The notes under the pieces: model-generated
Database searches by the model: none
Told to the model about the DNA's origin: nothing
Seen by the model: only the letters and a program-made list of their open reading frames with translations
Part shown: positions 1 through 6,995 of the stretch, in pieces
How the letters are laid out: each line of letters starts with the position of its first letter
Position numbering within the stretch: the stretch's first letter is position 1
Made by a program: the position numbers and the translations under genes
Assembly (NCBI GenBank): GCA_003565195.1
Contig: PXCX01000124.1
Span: 1-7,683, forward strand
Reading direction: 5' to 3'
DNA length: 7,683 nucleotides
From: PVC group bacterium
Lineage (GTDB): Bacteria > Verrucomicrobiota > Kiritimatiellia > CAIKKV01 > PXCX01

Positions 1-1868
1 AACTTACAATACCCCTATTAAAACACGTCATGCAGTCGCTATCCAACTCCCGCCCGGTCGTTTTGGAAGGCGCACTCAAGACATCAACCGGCGAAGAGAT
101 TCCGTCGGATATCTCCGTCAGCCTGTGCGGCCACAGGAATCAAGAGCTATGCTTCATCCTTCGCGACATCCAGCACCACCGGCAAGTCGAGGAAGCACTC
201 AAACGCATGCATGGGCGCATGGCCAAAGCCGAGCGACTCGAGGCAGCCGGCATGGTTTCCGGTCAGATTGCGCACGACTTCAACAACCTGCTCACGCCCA
301 TGCTTGCCTACCCAAGCCTGATCCGTCGCGAACTACCGGAACATTCGCCCGCACTTGAATATCTTCAAGTGCTTGAAAAAACCGCTGAAGACATGACACA
401 CATGACCCAGCAACTGCTGGCGCTTTCGCGGCGCGGCAATGTCGGCAACGAAATTTTCGGGGTTAACGACGTCTGCAAACATGTCTTATCGCTGCTGCGC
501 AACGATTCAATGCCGAATACGATTGAAATGGAGGCCGACTTGGCGGACGATCTGCTGGCGGTACGCGGCGGCAGCGATCAAATGCTGAGAGTTATACATA
601 ATCTATGCCAGAACGCCGTTGATGCCATGAGTGCGGCAGGCGGGCTGCTTCACATCAAAACAGAAAATATTTATCTGGAGTCGCCGGTTGGCAGCTACGA
701 ATCGGTTGAGCCGGGTGAATATGTAAGGATATCCATCCGTGACACCGGACTCGGCATTCCCGCAGATATCCGCGAAAAAGTTTTCGATCCTTTTTTTACG
801 ACCAAACGAGGCGACAAACGGCGCGGATCCGGGTTGGGTCTCAGCATTGTCAGCGGCATCATCAACGATCATCATGGCTATGTCGACGTGGACAGCCGCA
901 ACGGCGATGGGACAACGTTTTATCTTTATCTGCCCGTATGTCGTGATGTCAAGGAAGAAACTGACGCTGAAGAAGAAATCCTGGGAAACGGCGAAAAAAT
1001 CCTGGTTTTAGATGACGATCCTGAACAATTAGGGATCATCATCAATCTTTGCAAAGCGTTGAATTACAAGACTACCGGGTTTTCCAGCGGCGCCGACATG
1101 CTTGCCGAAATTCGCAGCAAACCTCGATCATACGATCTGGTGATCCTCGATATGCGTCTCGATCAGCAAGAGCAAGATGGTTGTGATATATGGTTTTCCA
1201 TCAAAAAAATGCGTTCGGATCTAAACTCGCTGCTGGTGTCCGGTTCCGGCTTCTCGCAATCGCGCATTGACGAGGCACAACGACACGGCGCCGGAGCTTA
1301 TGTCAAAAAACCGTTGACACTGAAAAAACTAGGGCAAGCCATCGTGCAAACGCTGCAAAAAAAGCAACCGTTGCCCCCGACGTCGGCAACGGTCGCCACC
1401 GCCGAAAAGAAATCCGCCGCCCGAAAACGGGTTCCGGAGCCCGTTTCGCAACCAAAGACAGGATTGACGCCAAGGTCTTCCGGCCGCGTCCTGCTGGTCG
1501 AGGACGAGGAACGTATCCGCAACGTGTTCAGCATGGTAATTAACGAAGAATTACCCAATGTCGAACTGGATGAGGCTGCCGATGGATCCGAGTGCCTGGC
1601 AAAATTCAAGCAACAACCCTACGATGTGGTAGTCATGGATTTGTATATGCCCGTTATGGATGGGCGCCAAGCGTTTATCGAGTTGCACGACTATTGCCGT
1701 GACAACCAATTGACCATGCCGACCGTCATTTTCTGCACCGGTTTTGCCGTTCCGGCGTTTCTTAAGGAAATCGTCAACAACAAGGATGAGCCGCACGCTC
1801 TTTTGCTCAAACCGGTGCGCAACGCGGATCTTGTGGGTGCCATTCTTAACCGGTTACCACGCCCATGA
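1..1868 (+). CDS. Hybrid sensor histidine kinase with two receiver domains (5'-partial)
   Basis: This is a cytoplasmic signalling kinase expected to autophosphorylate on His and pass the phosphate to its receivers. Residues are numbered from the Met at 30. That Met is probably internal: the frame is open to the left edge with no stop, and the first ~50 residues are the C-terminal half of a PAS domain ending in a RDI-type motif. HisKA carries the H-box AHDFNNLLT (His82). HATPase has the N-box with N191 and N195, G1 DTGLG (238-242), DPFFTTK (253-259) and G2 GSGLGLS (266-272). Receiver 1 (about 323-443) has D328-D330, phosphoacceptor D374, S404 and K427. A Lys/Pro/Ala-rich linker (about 444-485) leads to receiver 2 (486-610), with E491/D492, D537, T570 and K594. 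All catalytic residues are present, so it looks active. No DNA-binding or other output domain is visible. It overlaps panC by 4 bp. The stimulus is unknown. Confidence 0.93.
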   Translation, partial: LTIPLLKHVMQSLSNSRPVVLEGALKTSTGEEIPSDISVSLCGHRNQELCFILRDIQHHRQVEEALKRMHGRMAKAERLEAAGMVSGQIAHDFNNLLTPMLAYPSLIRRELPEHSPALEYLQVLEKTAEDMTHMTQQLLALSRRGNVGNEIFGVNDVCKHVLSLLRNDSMPNTIEMEADLADDLLAVRGGSDQMLRVIHNLCQNAVDAMSAAGGLLHIKTENIYLESPVGSYESVEPGEYVRISIRDTGLGIPADIREKVFDPFFTTKRGDKRRGSGLGLSIVSGIINDHHGYVDVDSRNGDGTTFYLYLPVCRDVKEETDAEEEILGNGEKILVLDDDPEQLGIIINLCKALNYKTTGFSSGADMLAEIRSKPRSYDLVILDMRLDQQEQDGCDIWFSIKKMRSDLNSLLVSGSGFSQSRIDEAQRHGAGAYVKKPLTLKKLGQAIVQTLQKKQPLPPTSATVATAEKKSAARKRVPEPVSQPKTGLTPRSSGRVLLVEDEERIRNVFSMVINEELPNVELDEAADGSECLAKFKQQPYDVVVMDLYMPVMDGRQAFIELHDYCRDNQLTMPTVIFCTGFAVPAFLKEIVNNKDEPHALLLKPVRNADLVGAILNRLPRP

Positions 1869-2707
1869 TTCAGGTTTCCGATGTTGACGCGTTGCGGCGT
1901 CGGATCGGCGAAGCTCGTAGCGCCGGTCGTACGGTCGCGCTGGTAGCCACCATGGGCTGTCTGCATGCCGGACACCGCTCGCTGTTCGCCGTGGCCAGCC
2001 GCCAAAGCGACTTTTTGGTAGTCAGTATTTTTGTCAATCCACTCCAATTCGGGCCTACCGAGGATTTCGACCGTTACCCGCGAACACCCGAAGCCGATGC
2101 CGCCATTTGCCGCGAGGACGGTGTGGCTTTGTTATTTACTCCCCACCCCCGAACAATGTATGCGCCGGACCATAGCGTGGTCGTCGAGGAGACCTCGCTG
2201 TCGCGCGGTCTCTGTGGTTCGCATCGGCCCGGCCATTTCCGCGGAGTCACCACAGTCGTAACCAAACTTTTCAATTTAGTGCAACCTGATATCGCGGTTT
2301 TCGGTCAGAAAGACGCCCAGCAAACCGCCATTATCCGTCGCATGGTGCGTGACTTGAATATTCCGGTCCGCATTGTCGCGGCGCCAACCCTGCGCGAGGC
2401 TAACGGTTTGGCCATCAGTTCGCGCAATCGTATGCTGGATCAGGAAACACGCCGCCGGGCGTCAGTTATCCACCAGGCATTACGCGCGGCCGTGGATGCC
2501 TACCGCCAGGGAACAACTAATGCCAGTCGGCTATGCCGCGACATGGTTGCCCGGATTGAGGCGCAACCGGATTTCTTGGTCGAATACGTTGCCACGATCG
2601 ACGCCGAATCCCTGGAACCGGTAAAAAATGTGCATCAAAATGTTCTGCTGGCCGTTGCCGTACGCGCCGGGGGTGTCCGCCTGATTGATAACGAGCTGAT
2701 CCTCTGA
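1865..2707 (+). CDS. panC: Pantothenate synthetase (pantoate--beta-alanine ligase)
   Basis: This cytoplasmic enzyme makes pantothenate (vitamin B5, precursor of coenzyme A) from D-pantoate, beta-alanine and ATP through a pantoyl-adenylate intermediate. At 280 aa it has the usual family length. Visible hallmarks are the nucleotide-binding TMGCLHAGH (29-37, His34 and His37), FVNPLQF (56-62), DFDRYPR (67-73), RPGHFRGVTTVVTKLFN (121-137), FGQKDAQQ (146-153, Lys149) and the SSRN motif (185-188). Two family positions differ from the common form: the acidic residue of HEGH/HDGH is Ala35, and the DGLA motif reads NGLA (Asn180). The start ATG overlaps the kinase stop as ATGA, and no Shine-Dalgarno-like purine run precedes it, so translation probably depends on the upstream gene. 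The other pantothenate genes (panB, panD) are not in the window. Only 41 bp without a clear terminator separate its stop from the converging gene. Confidence 0.97.
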   Translation: MIQVSDVDALRRRIGEARSAGRTVALVATMGCLHAGHRSLFAVASRQSDFLVVSIFVNPLQFGPTEDFDRYPRTPEADAAICREDGVALLFTPHPRTMYAPDHSVVVEETSLSRGLCGSHRPGHFRGVTTVVTKLFNLVQPDIAVFGQKDAQQTAIIRRMVRDLNIPVRIVAAPTLREANGLAISSRNRMLDQETRRRASVIHQALRAAVDAYRQGTTNASRLCRDMVARIEAQPDFLVEYVATIDAESLEPVKNVHQNVLLAVAVRAGGVRLIDNELIL

Positions 2708-2748
2708 GCAAGCAACCCGTGGATTTTACGAACCCGACCGACCGCAAG

Positions 2749-4425
2749 TTACTCCAGCCCGGCCACCGCCTCGAACAATGCGCGCGGTGATGCGGCGGCG
2801 GGGAAAAATCGAACACCGGAGGGAACGTCCGCTGCCGCGTATCGCGGTTTGTCGCCCAAAACCAACAAACGCAGATTGGGCCGCAGTTTGCCGACCGCGC
2901 GAATCATGGCCGTCGCCTCGGGATCGATTAATCGCCGGTCAAGCAGGACGGTATCAAACGCACTATCCTCAATATTGGCCAGCAAACTGACCGTGTTAAC
3001 CACGCGCAAAACCCGCATGTCCAATGCTTGCGCCGTTTTTTCCAGTTCGTCACCACGCCCTCCCGCGACAGCCAGCAAAATCGTTTTGTTGGACAAGCGT
3101 GAACGCAGCGCTTCATCGGAAAAAGATGCCTTCCCTTCTTTTGCAGCCGTTTGGCAGCCCATCGGCAAGGCAATCCTGAACATTTGCATACCTTGTTCGC
3201 CCCGCATCCCATCTAATCGGCCACCCGACGCTTCGATCGCCGAACGTACCACCGTCAATACGGCACCGGCTTCGTCCGCGATCGATTGAAAATCGGTTCT
3301 TGCCCCCGGAACATCCAGCAATTGATCGTCATCGGCAGGGGTTGCCGAAACGATAATGATCAAGGCAAACCGTCGCCCCACGGCATCAAGATGATTGTCA
3401 CTGGGAACGCGGGCGCTTATTCTCACGGTTCCCGGAACCGACAACAAATCGGAACACATCAAACCAAGGTTCATAACCGACTGCTCGACCTGGGAACCGG
3501 ACAGTGTGACCGCCGGCAGATTCCTGCCGATATCGGCGATTACTTTCCAGCCCGGCGGCAACGTCAGACGCAACAACTCGACCGCGCTGCGCAGTGGTTG
3601 CTCTACATAATCCGTCGGAGTTTCCGGCGCATCGGCGCGACTCAAATCAAGCAAATGGGTTGCCAGACTGGAACCGGATTGAATTGCTCGATAAATCTCG
3701 TTGGTTGCCTGGCGAGCCCCTTCATGCCCTTCGCAGCAACGGTTAAGCAACCCTGTTTGTCCGGAAATAATGCTGAGGATACGGTTGAAATCGTCGGCCA
3801 CCCCCCGTGAAATCCGGCCGATCAACTGTAGGCGCGCCATCTCGCGCCGCCGCCTTTCCTGCGAGACACGTTCGGTCACATCACTGACCAGCACCATCGG
3901 TAAGTCGACCGTTGCCAGCGAGCGGAAACGCAGGTTTCGCATGGCTTGCTCGCTCATGACTTCGCGCTCTATTTCATATGGGCCAACTGCCGCAATCAAC
4001 GCATCCACATCGTCTGCGGAGAGGCATGGGAACGCCGATTGCAACGGTGTTAAAGAATCGCAATCGCCGGAGGCAAGCGTGCGGGCGGCAGGATTGGTGC
4101 TGACGATCCGGCCTTTACTATCCAAAGCGACTAGGCCGTCGCGCAAATAATCCATGGCGCTGATGAATGTTCCCAGCCGCCGGATACTTTCGCGGTACGA
4201 GGCATATTTAATCGCCCACATACCGAGTCCGGCCGCCAAAAACATGAAGCCCATCGTCAAAAACCAGGTGCCAAGCAAACTGACGCGCCTGGCCATCTCG
4301 TACTCCTCTTGGGCAATCAACAGGTCAACGGAATGGATTACCCGACTGGTTGCCAAGGCAGCCAGGCTGAATAAGACAATCAATCCGACACCATACTGCC
4401 ATGATCCTCGCGGAATAGGTTTCAT
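2749..4425 (-). CDS. Membrane-anchored degenerate hybrid histidine kinase (predicted pseudokinase)
   Basis: The 558-aa product has two TM helices (about 11-30 and 48-74) with a very short loop between them, then a PAS-like domain (about 84-186, with the pattern DGLVALDSKGRIVSTN), a charged linker and a HisKA-like segment. The H-box reads GVADDFNRIL (208-217), with Asp211 where the phosphorylated His belongs. In the HATPase-like region the N-box keeps N319 but has Met323 for the Mg-binding Asn. G1 (DxGxG) is replaced around 359-365, and the FxPFFTTK and GTGLGL motifs are gone, although the terminal SGG-to-ALP scaffold (400-421) survives. A receiver-like tail (about 447-558) keeps D496 but lacks the acidic pair, the Thr/Ser and the conserved Lys. 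The frame is intact. By family knowledge it should neither bind ATP normally nor autophosphorylate; a scaffold or regulatory role is inference. GGAG lies about 10 nt before the ATG. It sits 122 nt after fusA on the same strand. Confidence 0.85.
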   Translation of the reverse strand: MKPIPRGSWQYGVGLIVLFSLAALATSRVIHSVDLLIAQEEYEMARRVSLLGTWFLTMGFMFLAAGLGMWAIKYASYRESIRRLGTFISAMDYLRDGLVALDSKGRIVSTNPAARTLASGDCDSLTPLQSAFPCLSADDVDALIAAVGPYEIEREVMSEQAMRNLRFRSLATVDLPMVLVSDVTERVSQERRRREMARLQLIGRISRGVADDFNRILSIISGQTGLLNRCCEGHEGARQATNEIYRAIQSGSSLATHLLDLSRADAPETPTDYVEQPLRSAVELLRLTLPPGWKVIADIGRNLPAVTLSGSQVEQSVMNLGLMCSDLLSVPGTVRISARVPSDNHLDAVGRRFALIIIVSATPADDDQLLDVPGARTDFQSIADEAGAVLTVVRSAIEASGGRLDGMRGEQGMQMFRIALPMGCQTAAKEGKASFSDEALRSRLSNKTILLAVAGGRGDELEKTAQALDMRVLRVVNTVSLLANIEDSAFDTVLLDRRLIDPEATAMIRAVGKLRPNLRLLVLGDKPRYAAADVPSGVRFFPAAASPRALFEAVAGLE

Positions 4426-4521
4426 CCGATGTACGCTCCAACTTCCCGGGACACTCGCTCCGCCCGGTTATGCCAATAAATACGCATTGCAATGTACTGC
4501 GAGTATACGCCTCCAGCAATC

Positions 4522-4545
4522 AAAACAAAAACGGCGCGAAACCGG
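4522..4545 (-). terminator. Weak candidate terminator after fusA
   Basis: Just after the fusA stop the - strand carries a short CGG/CCG stem (4542-4544 with 4532-4534, 7-nt loop) followed by TTTTTGTTTT (4522-4531). The T-tract is good but the stem is only 3 bp, so termination would be leaky at best. The rest of the 122-nt gap to the pseudokinase holds a 10-bp palindrome CATTGCAATG (4485-4494) and no convincing promoter. The two genes may therefore be partly co-transcribed. Confidence 0.25.
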
Positions 4546-4547
4546 GG

Positions 4548-6647
4548 TCAACGAACTTTATTGGCGGCACGTCGTTTCTTCACGATTTCCTCGGCCGTCG
4601 CGAACGGGACCGCTTCGTAACGCTCGAAAACCATCGTGAAAGCCGCGCGTCCCTGCGAGATAGTTCGCACCGCGTTGGCATAACCAAACAATTCGGCCAG
4701 GGGCACATAACCGCGTATAGATTTCTGGCCAGCCTGACTATCCATTGACTCAATCCGGCCGCGACGCTGGCAGATCGAGCCGGAGACCGCTCCCATATAC
4801 TCTTCCGGTGTTACAACTTCAACAAACATCACTGGCTCGAGCAATTCCGGCTGACTCTTGAGAAACAACTCGCGAAAACAAACCCTTGCCGCCTCCATGA
4901 AGGCATGCTCACTCGAATCCACCTCATGATAAGAGCCATCCAGCAGGGTAACACGCGTATCGACCACCGGATACCCGGCAAACGGACCGCGTATCATGGC
5001 TTGAACAACCCCTTTTTCCACGGATGGAATATATTCCGCGGGAATATTGCCTCCCTTGACATTATTAACAAAATCAAACCCGGTGCCGGGATCAGTCATT
5101 TCAAGTTTCATCACAACGTGCCCGTATTGTCCACGACCACCGGTCTGCTTGGTATGTTTATATTGACCTTCGACATCAATCGTGCCGGCTTCCCGGTAGG
5201 CAACTTCCGGACGCCCCGCTTCCGCGGCCACGCCAAACTCACGTTTCAGCCGATCGACGAGAATATCCAGATGCAATTCGCCCATGCCTGATATAACGGT
5301 CTCGCGGGTTTCATTGTCAAACCCAACCACAAAAGTTGGATCTTCTTCAGAAAGCATGTATAGGGCATGGTTCATTTTCTCGTTTTCACCGCGTCCCGTC
5401 GTTTTTACACTGATTGACATTACCGGAGACGGGAATTCTATAGCTTCCAAAACCACCGGGTGCTCGCTATCACACAAAGTATTTCCGGTCTTGGTGCGGT
5501 TGAGACCGATCACTGCCACAATATCACCCGTCCGCGCTTCTTCCAGCGCTTCCTGACGGCTGGCGTGCATGCGCAGAATGCGCCCAATCCGCTGTTGGTT
5601 GCCTTGGGATGCATTGTAGACCACCGAACCACTCTTGAGAACACCGCTGTAAACGCGAATATAGGTCAATTTTCCCATATGTCGATCAGCCATGATCTTG
5701 AATGCCAGCGCCGCAAAAGGCTCTGCATCGTCCGCTGCTCGCTCCACACTGCGGTCCTTGCTATCCGGTTCGTGCCCCATGATGGCGGGAACCTCAACCG
5801 GCGACGGCATAAAGTTCACAATACCGTCCAACAAACGCTGAATACCTTTGTTCTTGAATGCGGCGCCACAAAAAACAGGAATGACTTGCCTGGAAATCGT
5901 CGCCTGACGAATAATCTGCAACATCTCTTCTTCGTTTAAATCGCCGGTTTCAAGATATTTCTCCAGCAAGACATCGCACTGCTCGGCGCATTTTTCCACC
6001 AGATTCGCGCGCCAGCGTTTGGCATCCTCAACCAGATCCGCGGGAATGTCTTGTTCGACGATCGCCGAACTGTGTTTCCCTTCGTCGCGGTAATAAACGG
6101 CTTTCATTCTCAACAAATCCACCACCCCATCAAATGCGTCTTCCGCGCCGATCGGGATGACGACGGGTACGGCATTGGCGCCCAATTCATTCTGAACTCC
6201 ACTGACAACACTGTAAAAATCGGCGCCAACACGATCCATCTTGTTAATGAACGCAATTTTCGGGACGTTGTATTTTTCGCTCTGGCGCCAAACCTGTTCC
6301 GATTGCGGCTGAACACCGCCGACCGCGCAAAACAACGCCACAACGCCATCCAAAATCCGTAAACTGCGTTCCACTTCCGCCGTAAAATCCACGTGGCCCG
6401 GCGTATCAATCAACGTAATCTGGTGATCTCGCCATGTCGTCGTCGTCGCCGCGGAGGTAATCGTGATGCCGCGTTCCTGTTCCTGCGCCATCCAGTCCAT
6501 CGTCGCTTCACCGTCATGAACTTCACCCATTTTATGGCTTTTACCTGAATAAAAAAGGATCCGTTCGCTGACGGTGGTTTTACCCGCATCAATATGCGCC
6601 ATGATCCCAATGTTGCGAATCCGTTCCAACGGAATGTTACGATCCAT
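4548..6647 (-). CDS. fusA: Elongation factor G (translocation GTPase)
   Basis: EF-G drives tRNA-mRNA translocation on the ribosome using GTP, and also acts in ribosome recycling. The 699-aa product has the normal length and all five domains. In the GTPase domain G1 is AHIDAGKTT (17-25), switch I carries GEATMDWMAQEQERGITIT (46-64), G3 is DTPGHVDF (81-88, catalytic His85), G4 is NKMDR (135-139) and G5 is CGAAF (260-264; family consensus GSAF). Domain III has SGMGELHLDI (453-462), domain IV has the loop GGRGQYGHV (503-511) and tip HEVDSSE (574-580), and domain V has TPEEYMG (613-619), QRRG (627-630) and VPLAELFGYA (648-657). The start at 6647 is chosen because MDRNIPLERIRNIGI matches family N-termini and GGAG lies 6 nt upstream. 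In-frame Met codons at 6659, 6665 and 6719 would add unconserved residues. No rpsL, rpsG or tuf gene is adjacent, so this is a stand-alone copy and could be one of several EF-G paralogues. Confidence 0.97.
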   Translation of the reverse strand: MDRNIPLERIRNIGIMAHIDAGKTTVSERILFYSGKSHKMGEVHDGEATMDWMAQEQERGITITSAATTTTWRDHQITLIDTPGHVDFTAEVERSLRILDGVVALFCAVGGVQPQSEQVWRQSEKYNVPKIAFINKMDRVGADFYSVVSGVQNELGANAVPVVIPIGAEDAFDGVVDLLRMKAVYYRDEGKHSSAIVEQDIPADLVEDAKRWRANLVEKCAEQCDVLLEKYLETGDLNEEEMLQIIRQATISRQVIPVFCGAAFKNKGIQRLLDGIVNFMPSPVEVPAIMGHEPDSKDRSVERAADDAEPFAALAFKIMADRHMGKLTYIRVYSGVLKSGSVVYNASQGNQQRIGRILRMHASRQEALEEARTGDIVAVIGLNRTKTGNTLCDSEHPVVLEAIEFPSPVMSISVKTTGRGENEKMNHALYMLSEEDPTFVVGFDNETRETVISGMGELHLDILVDRLKREFGVAAEAGRPEVAYREAGTIDVEGQYKHTKQTGGRGQYGHVVMKLEMTDPGTGFDFVNNVKGGNIPAEYIPSVEKGVVQAMIRGPFAGYPVVDTRVTLLDGSYHEVDSSEHAFMEAARVCFRELFLKSQPELLEPVMFVEVVTPEEYMGAVSGSICQRRGRIESMDSQAGQKSIRGYVPLAELFGYANAVRTISQGRAAFTMVFERYEAVPFATAEEIVKKRRAANKVR

Positions 6648-6653
6648 ACGCTT

Positions 6654-6657
6654 CTCC
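6654..6657 (-). promoter_or_regulatory. Ribosome binding site deciding the fusA start
   Basis: The - strand reads GGAG, then AAGCGT (6 nt), then ATG at 6647. This is the best-spaced purine run in the region and supports starting EF-G at MDRN rather than at the upstream in-frame ATGs. A second run, AGGAAG, lies ahead of the ATG at 6665, so a slightly longer product cannot be excluded. Confidence 0.6.
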
Positions 6658-6777
6658 ATATACATTAACTGCTTCCTGCTATAATCCGGGCTACCGCAAA
6701 CCTCTTGACACCAACGCAAACGCTTGCCAGCTAGCGAGACCGCGTGTGACAGATAAAGCCCATCCTAAAAACTTGTC

Positions 6778-6804
6778 TTTATAAGTGTTTGCTCACGGCC
6801 ACAA
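6778..6804 (-). promoter_or_regulatory. Tentative fusA promoter
   Basis: On the - strand TTGTGG (6799-6804) is followed after 15 nt by TATAAA (6778-6783), just past the terminator and about 130 nt before the fusA start. The spacer is shorter than the usual 16-18 nt and the -35 is poor. A promoter is expected in this stretch because a terminator precedes it, but this exact site is uncertain. Confidence 0.2.
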
Positions 6805-6818
6805 TGACACGGCGGAGC

Positions 6819-6864
6819 AAAAAAAATCCCGTTTCGCAACATAATGAGAACGGAACATAACGGG
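6819..6864 (-). terminator. Intrinsic terminator of the DUF4159-like gene
   Basis: The - strand has CCCGTT (6859-6864) and AACGGG (6828-6833) as stem arms, followed by A and a run of eight T (6819-6826). An alternative pairing uses an inner CCGTT copy with the same right arm, which would give a shorter loop. The long T-run directly after a GC-rich arm is the classic arrangement and separates the small secreted-protein gene from fusA. Confidence 0.65.
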
Positions 6865-6868
6865 CCAT

Positions 6869-6908
6869 AGAACCGCGACAACCATTATTCCCGAAACCTC
6901 GCGGTTCT
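6869..6908. repeat. Perfect 10-bp inverted repeat (hairpin)
   Basis: The arms AGAACCGCGA (6869-6878) and TCGCGGTTCT (6899-6908) are perfect complements around a 20-nt loop. No T-run follows on the - strand. On the + strand CTTTGTT follows, which is weak for a terminator. It sits between the DUF4159-like stop codon and the terminator, so it would lie in that gene's 3' UTR. Confidence 0.6.
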
Positions 6909-6931
6909 CTTTGTTGGCTACAAGCGTGCGC

Positions 6932-6956
6932 CTGCTCAGACGCCCGGTCTGAACAA
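6932..6956 (-). repeat. 3' UTR hairpin
   Basis: The core arms TCAGAC (6936-6941) and GTCTGA (6947-6952) are perfect with a 5-nt loop. As RNA from the - strand, U-G wobbles plus two more Watson-Crick pairs extend the stem to about 10 bp. It begins about 40 nt past the stop codon of the DUF4159-like gene and has no T-run. Confidence 0.5.
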
Positions 6957-6995
6957 CGGCTGCTTTTGTCCTAAAACCTTTTCGGATAGGTCCGG

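Larger units (their letters stand above)
6648..6995. other. 348-nt gene-free region between the DUF4159-like gene and fusA
   Basis: No believable ORF or RNA gene was seen here. In the direction of transcription (- strand) it holds a hairpin at 6932-6956, a perfect 10-bp stem at 6869-6908, an intrinsic terminator at 6819-6864 and then about 170 nt of fusA leader. After the DUF4159-like stop codon no frame resembles a continuation of that domain. Confidence 0.6.

Noticed and set aside
2708..2748. Possible bidirectional terminator between panC and the converging gene
   Set aside because: The 41-nt gap has no stable inverted repeat with a T-run on either strand.
3286..4150. Several + strand ORFs of 150-175 codons opposite the pseudokinase
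   Set aside because: They are antisense to a gene with clear TM, PAS and kinase-like architecture, lack ribosome binding sites and resemble no family.
4485..4494. Palindrome CATTGCAATG upstream of the pseudokinase
   Set aside because: Ten bases are short enough to arise by chance, and no adjacent promoter was convincing, so an operator call is not supported.
4905..6362. + strand ORFs of 90-160 codons opposite fusA
   Set aside because: Antisense shadows of a highly conserved EF-G reading frame; no motif or start signal.
6648..6719. Longer EF-G start at 6719 (723 aa)
   Set aside because: The extra 24 residues are not EF-G-like, and a well-spaced GGAG directly precedes the conserved MDRN start.
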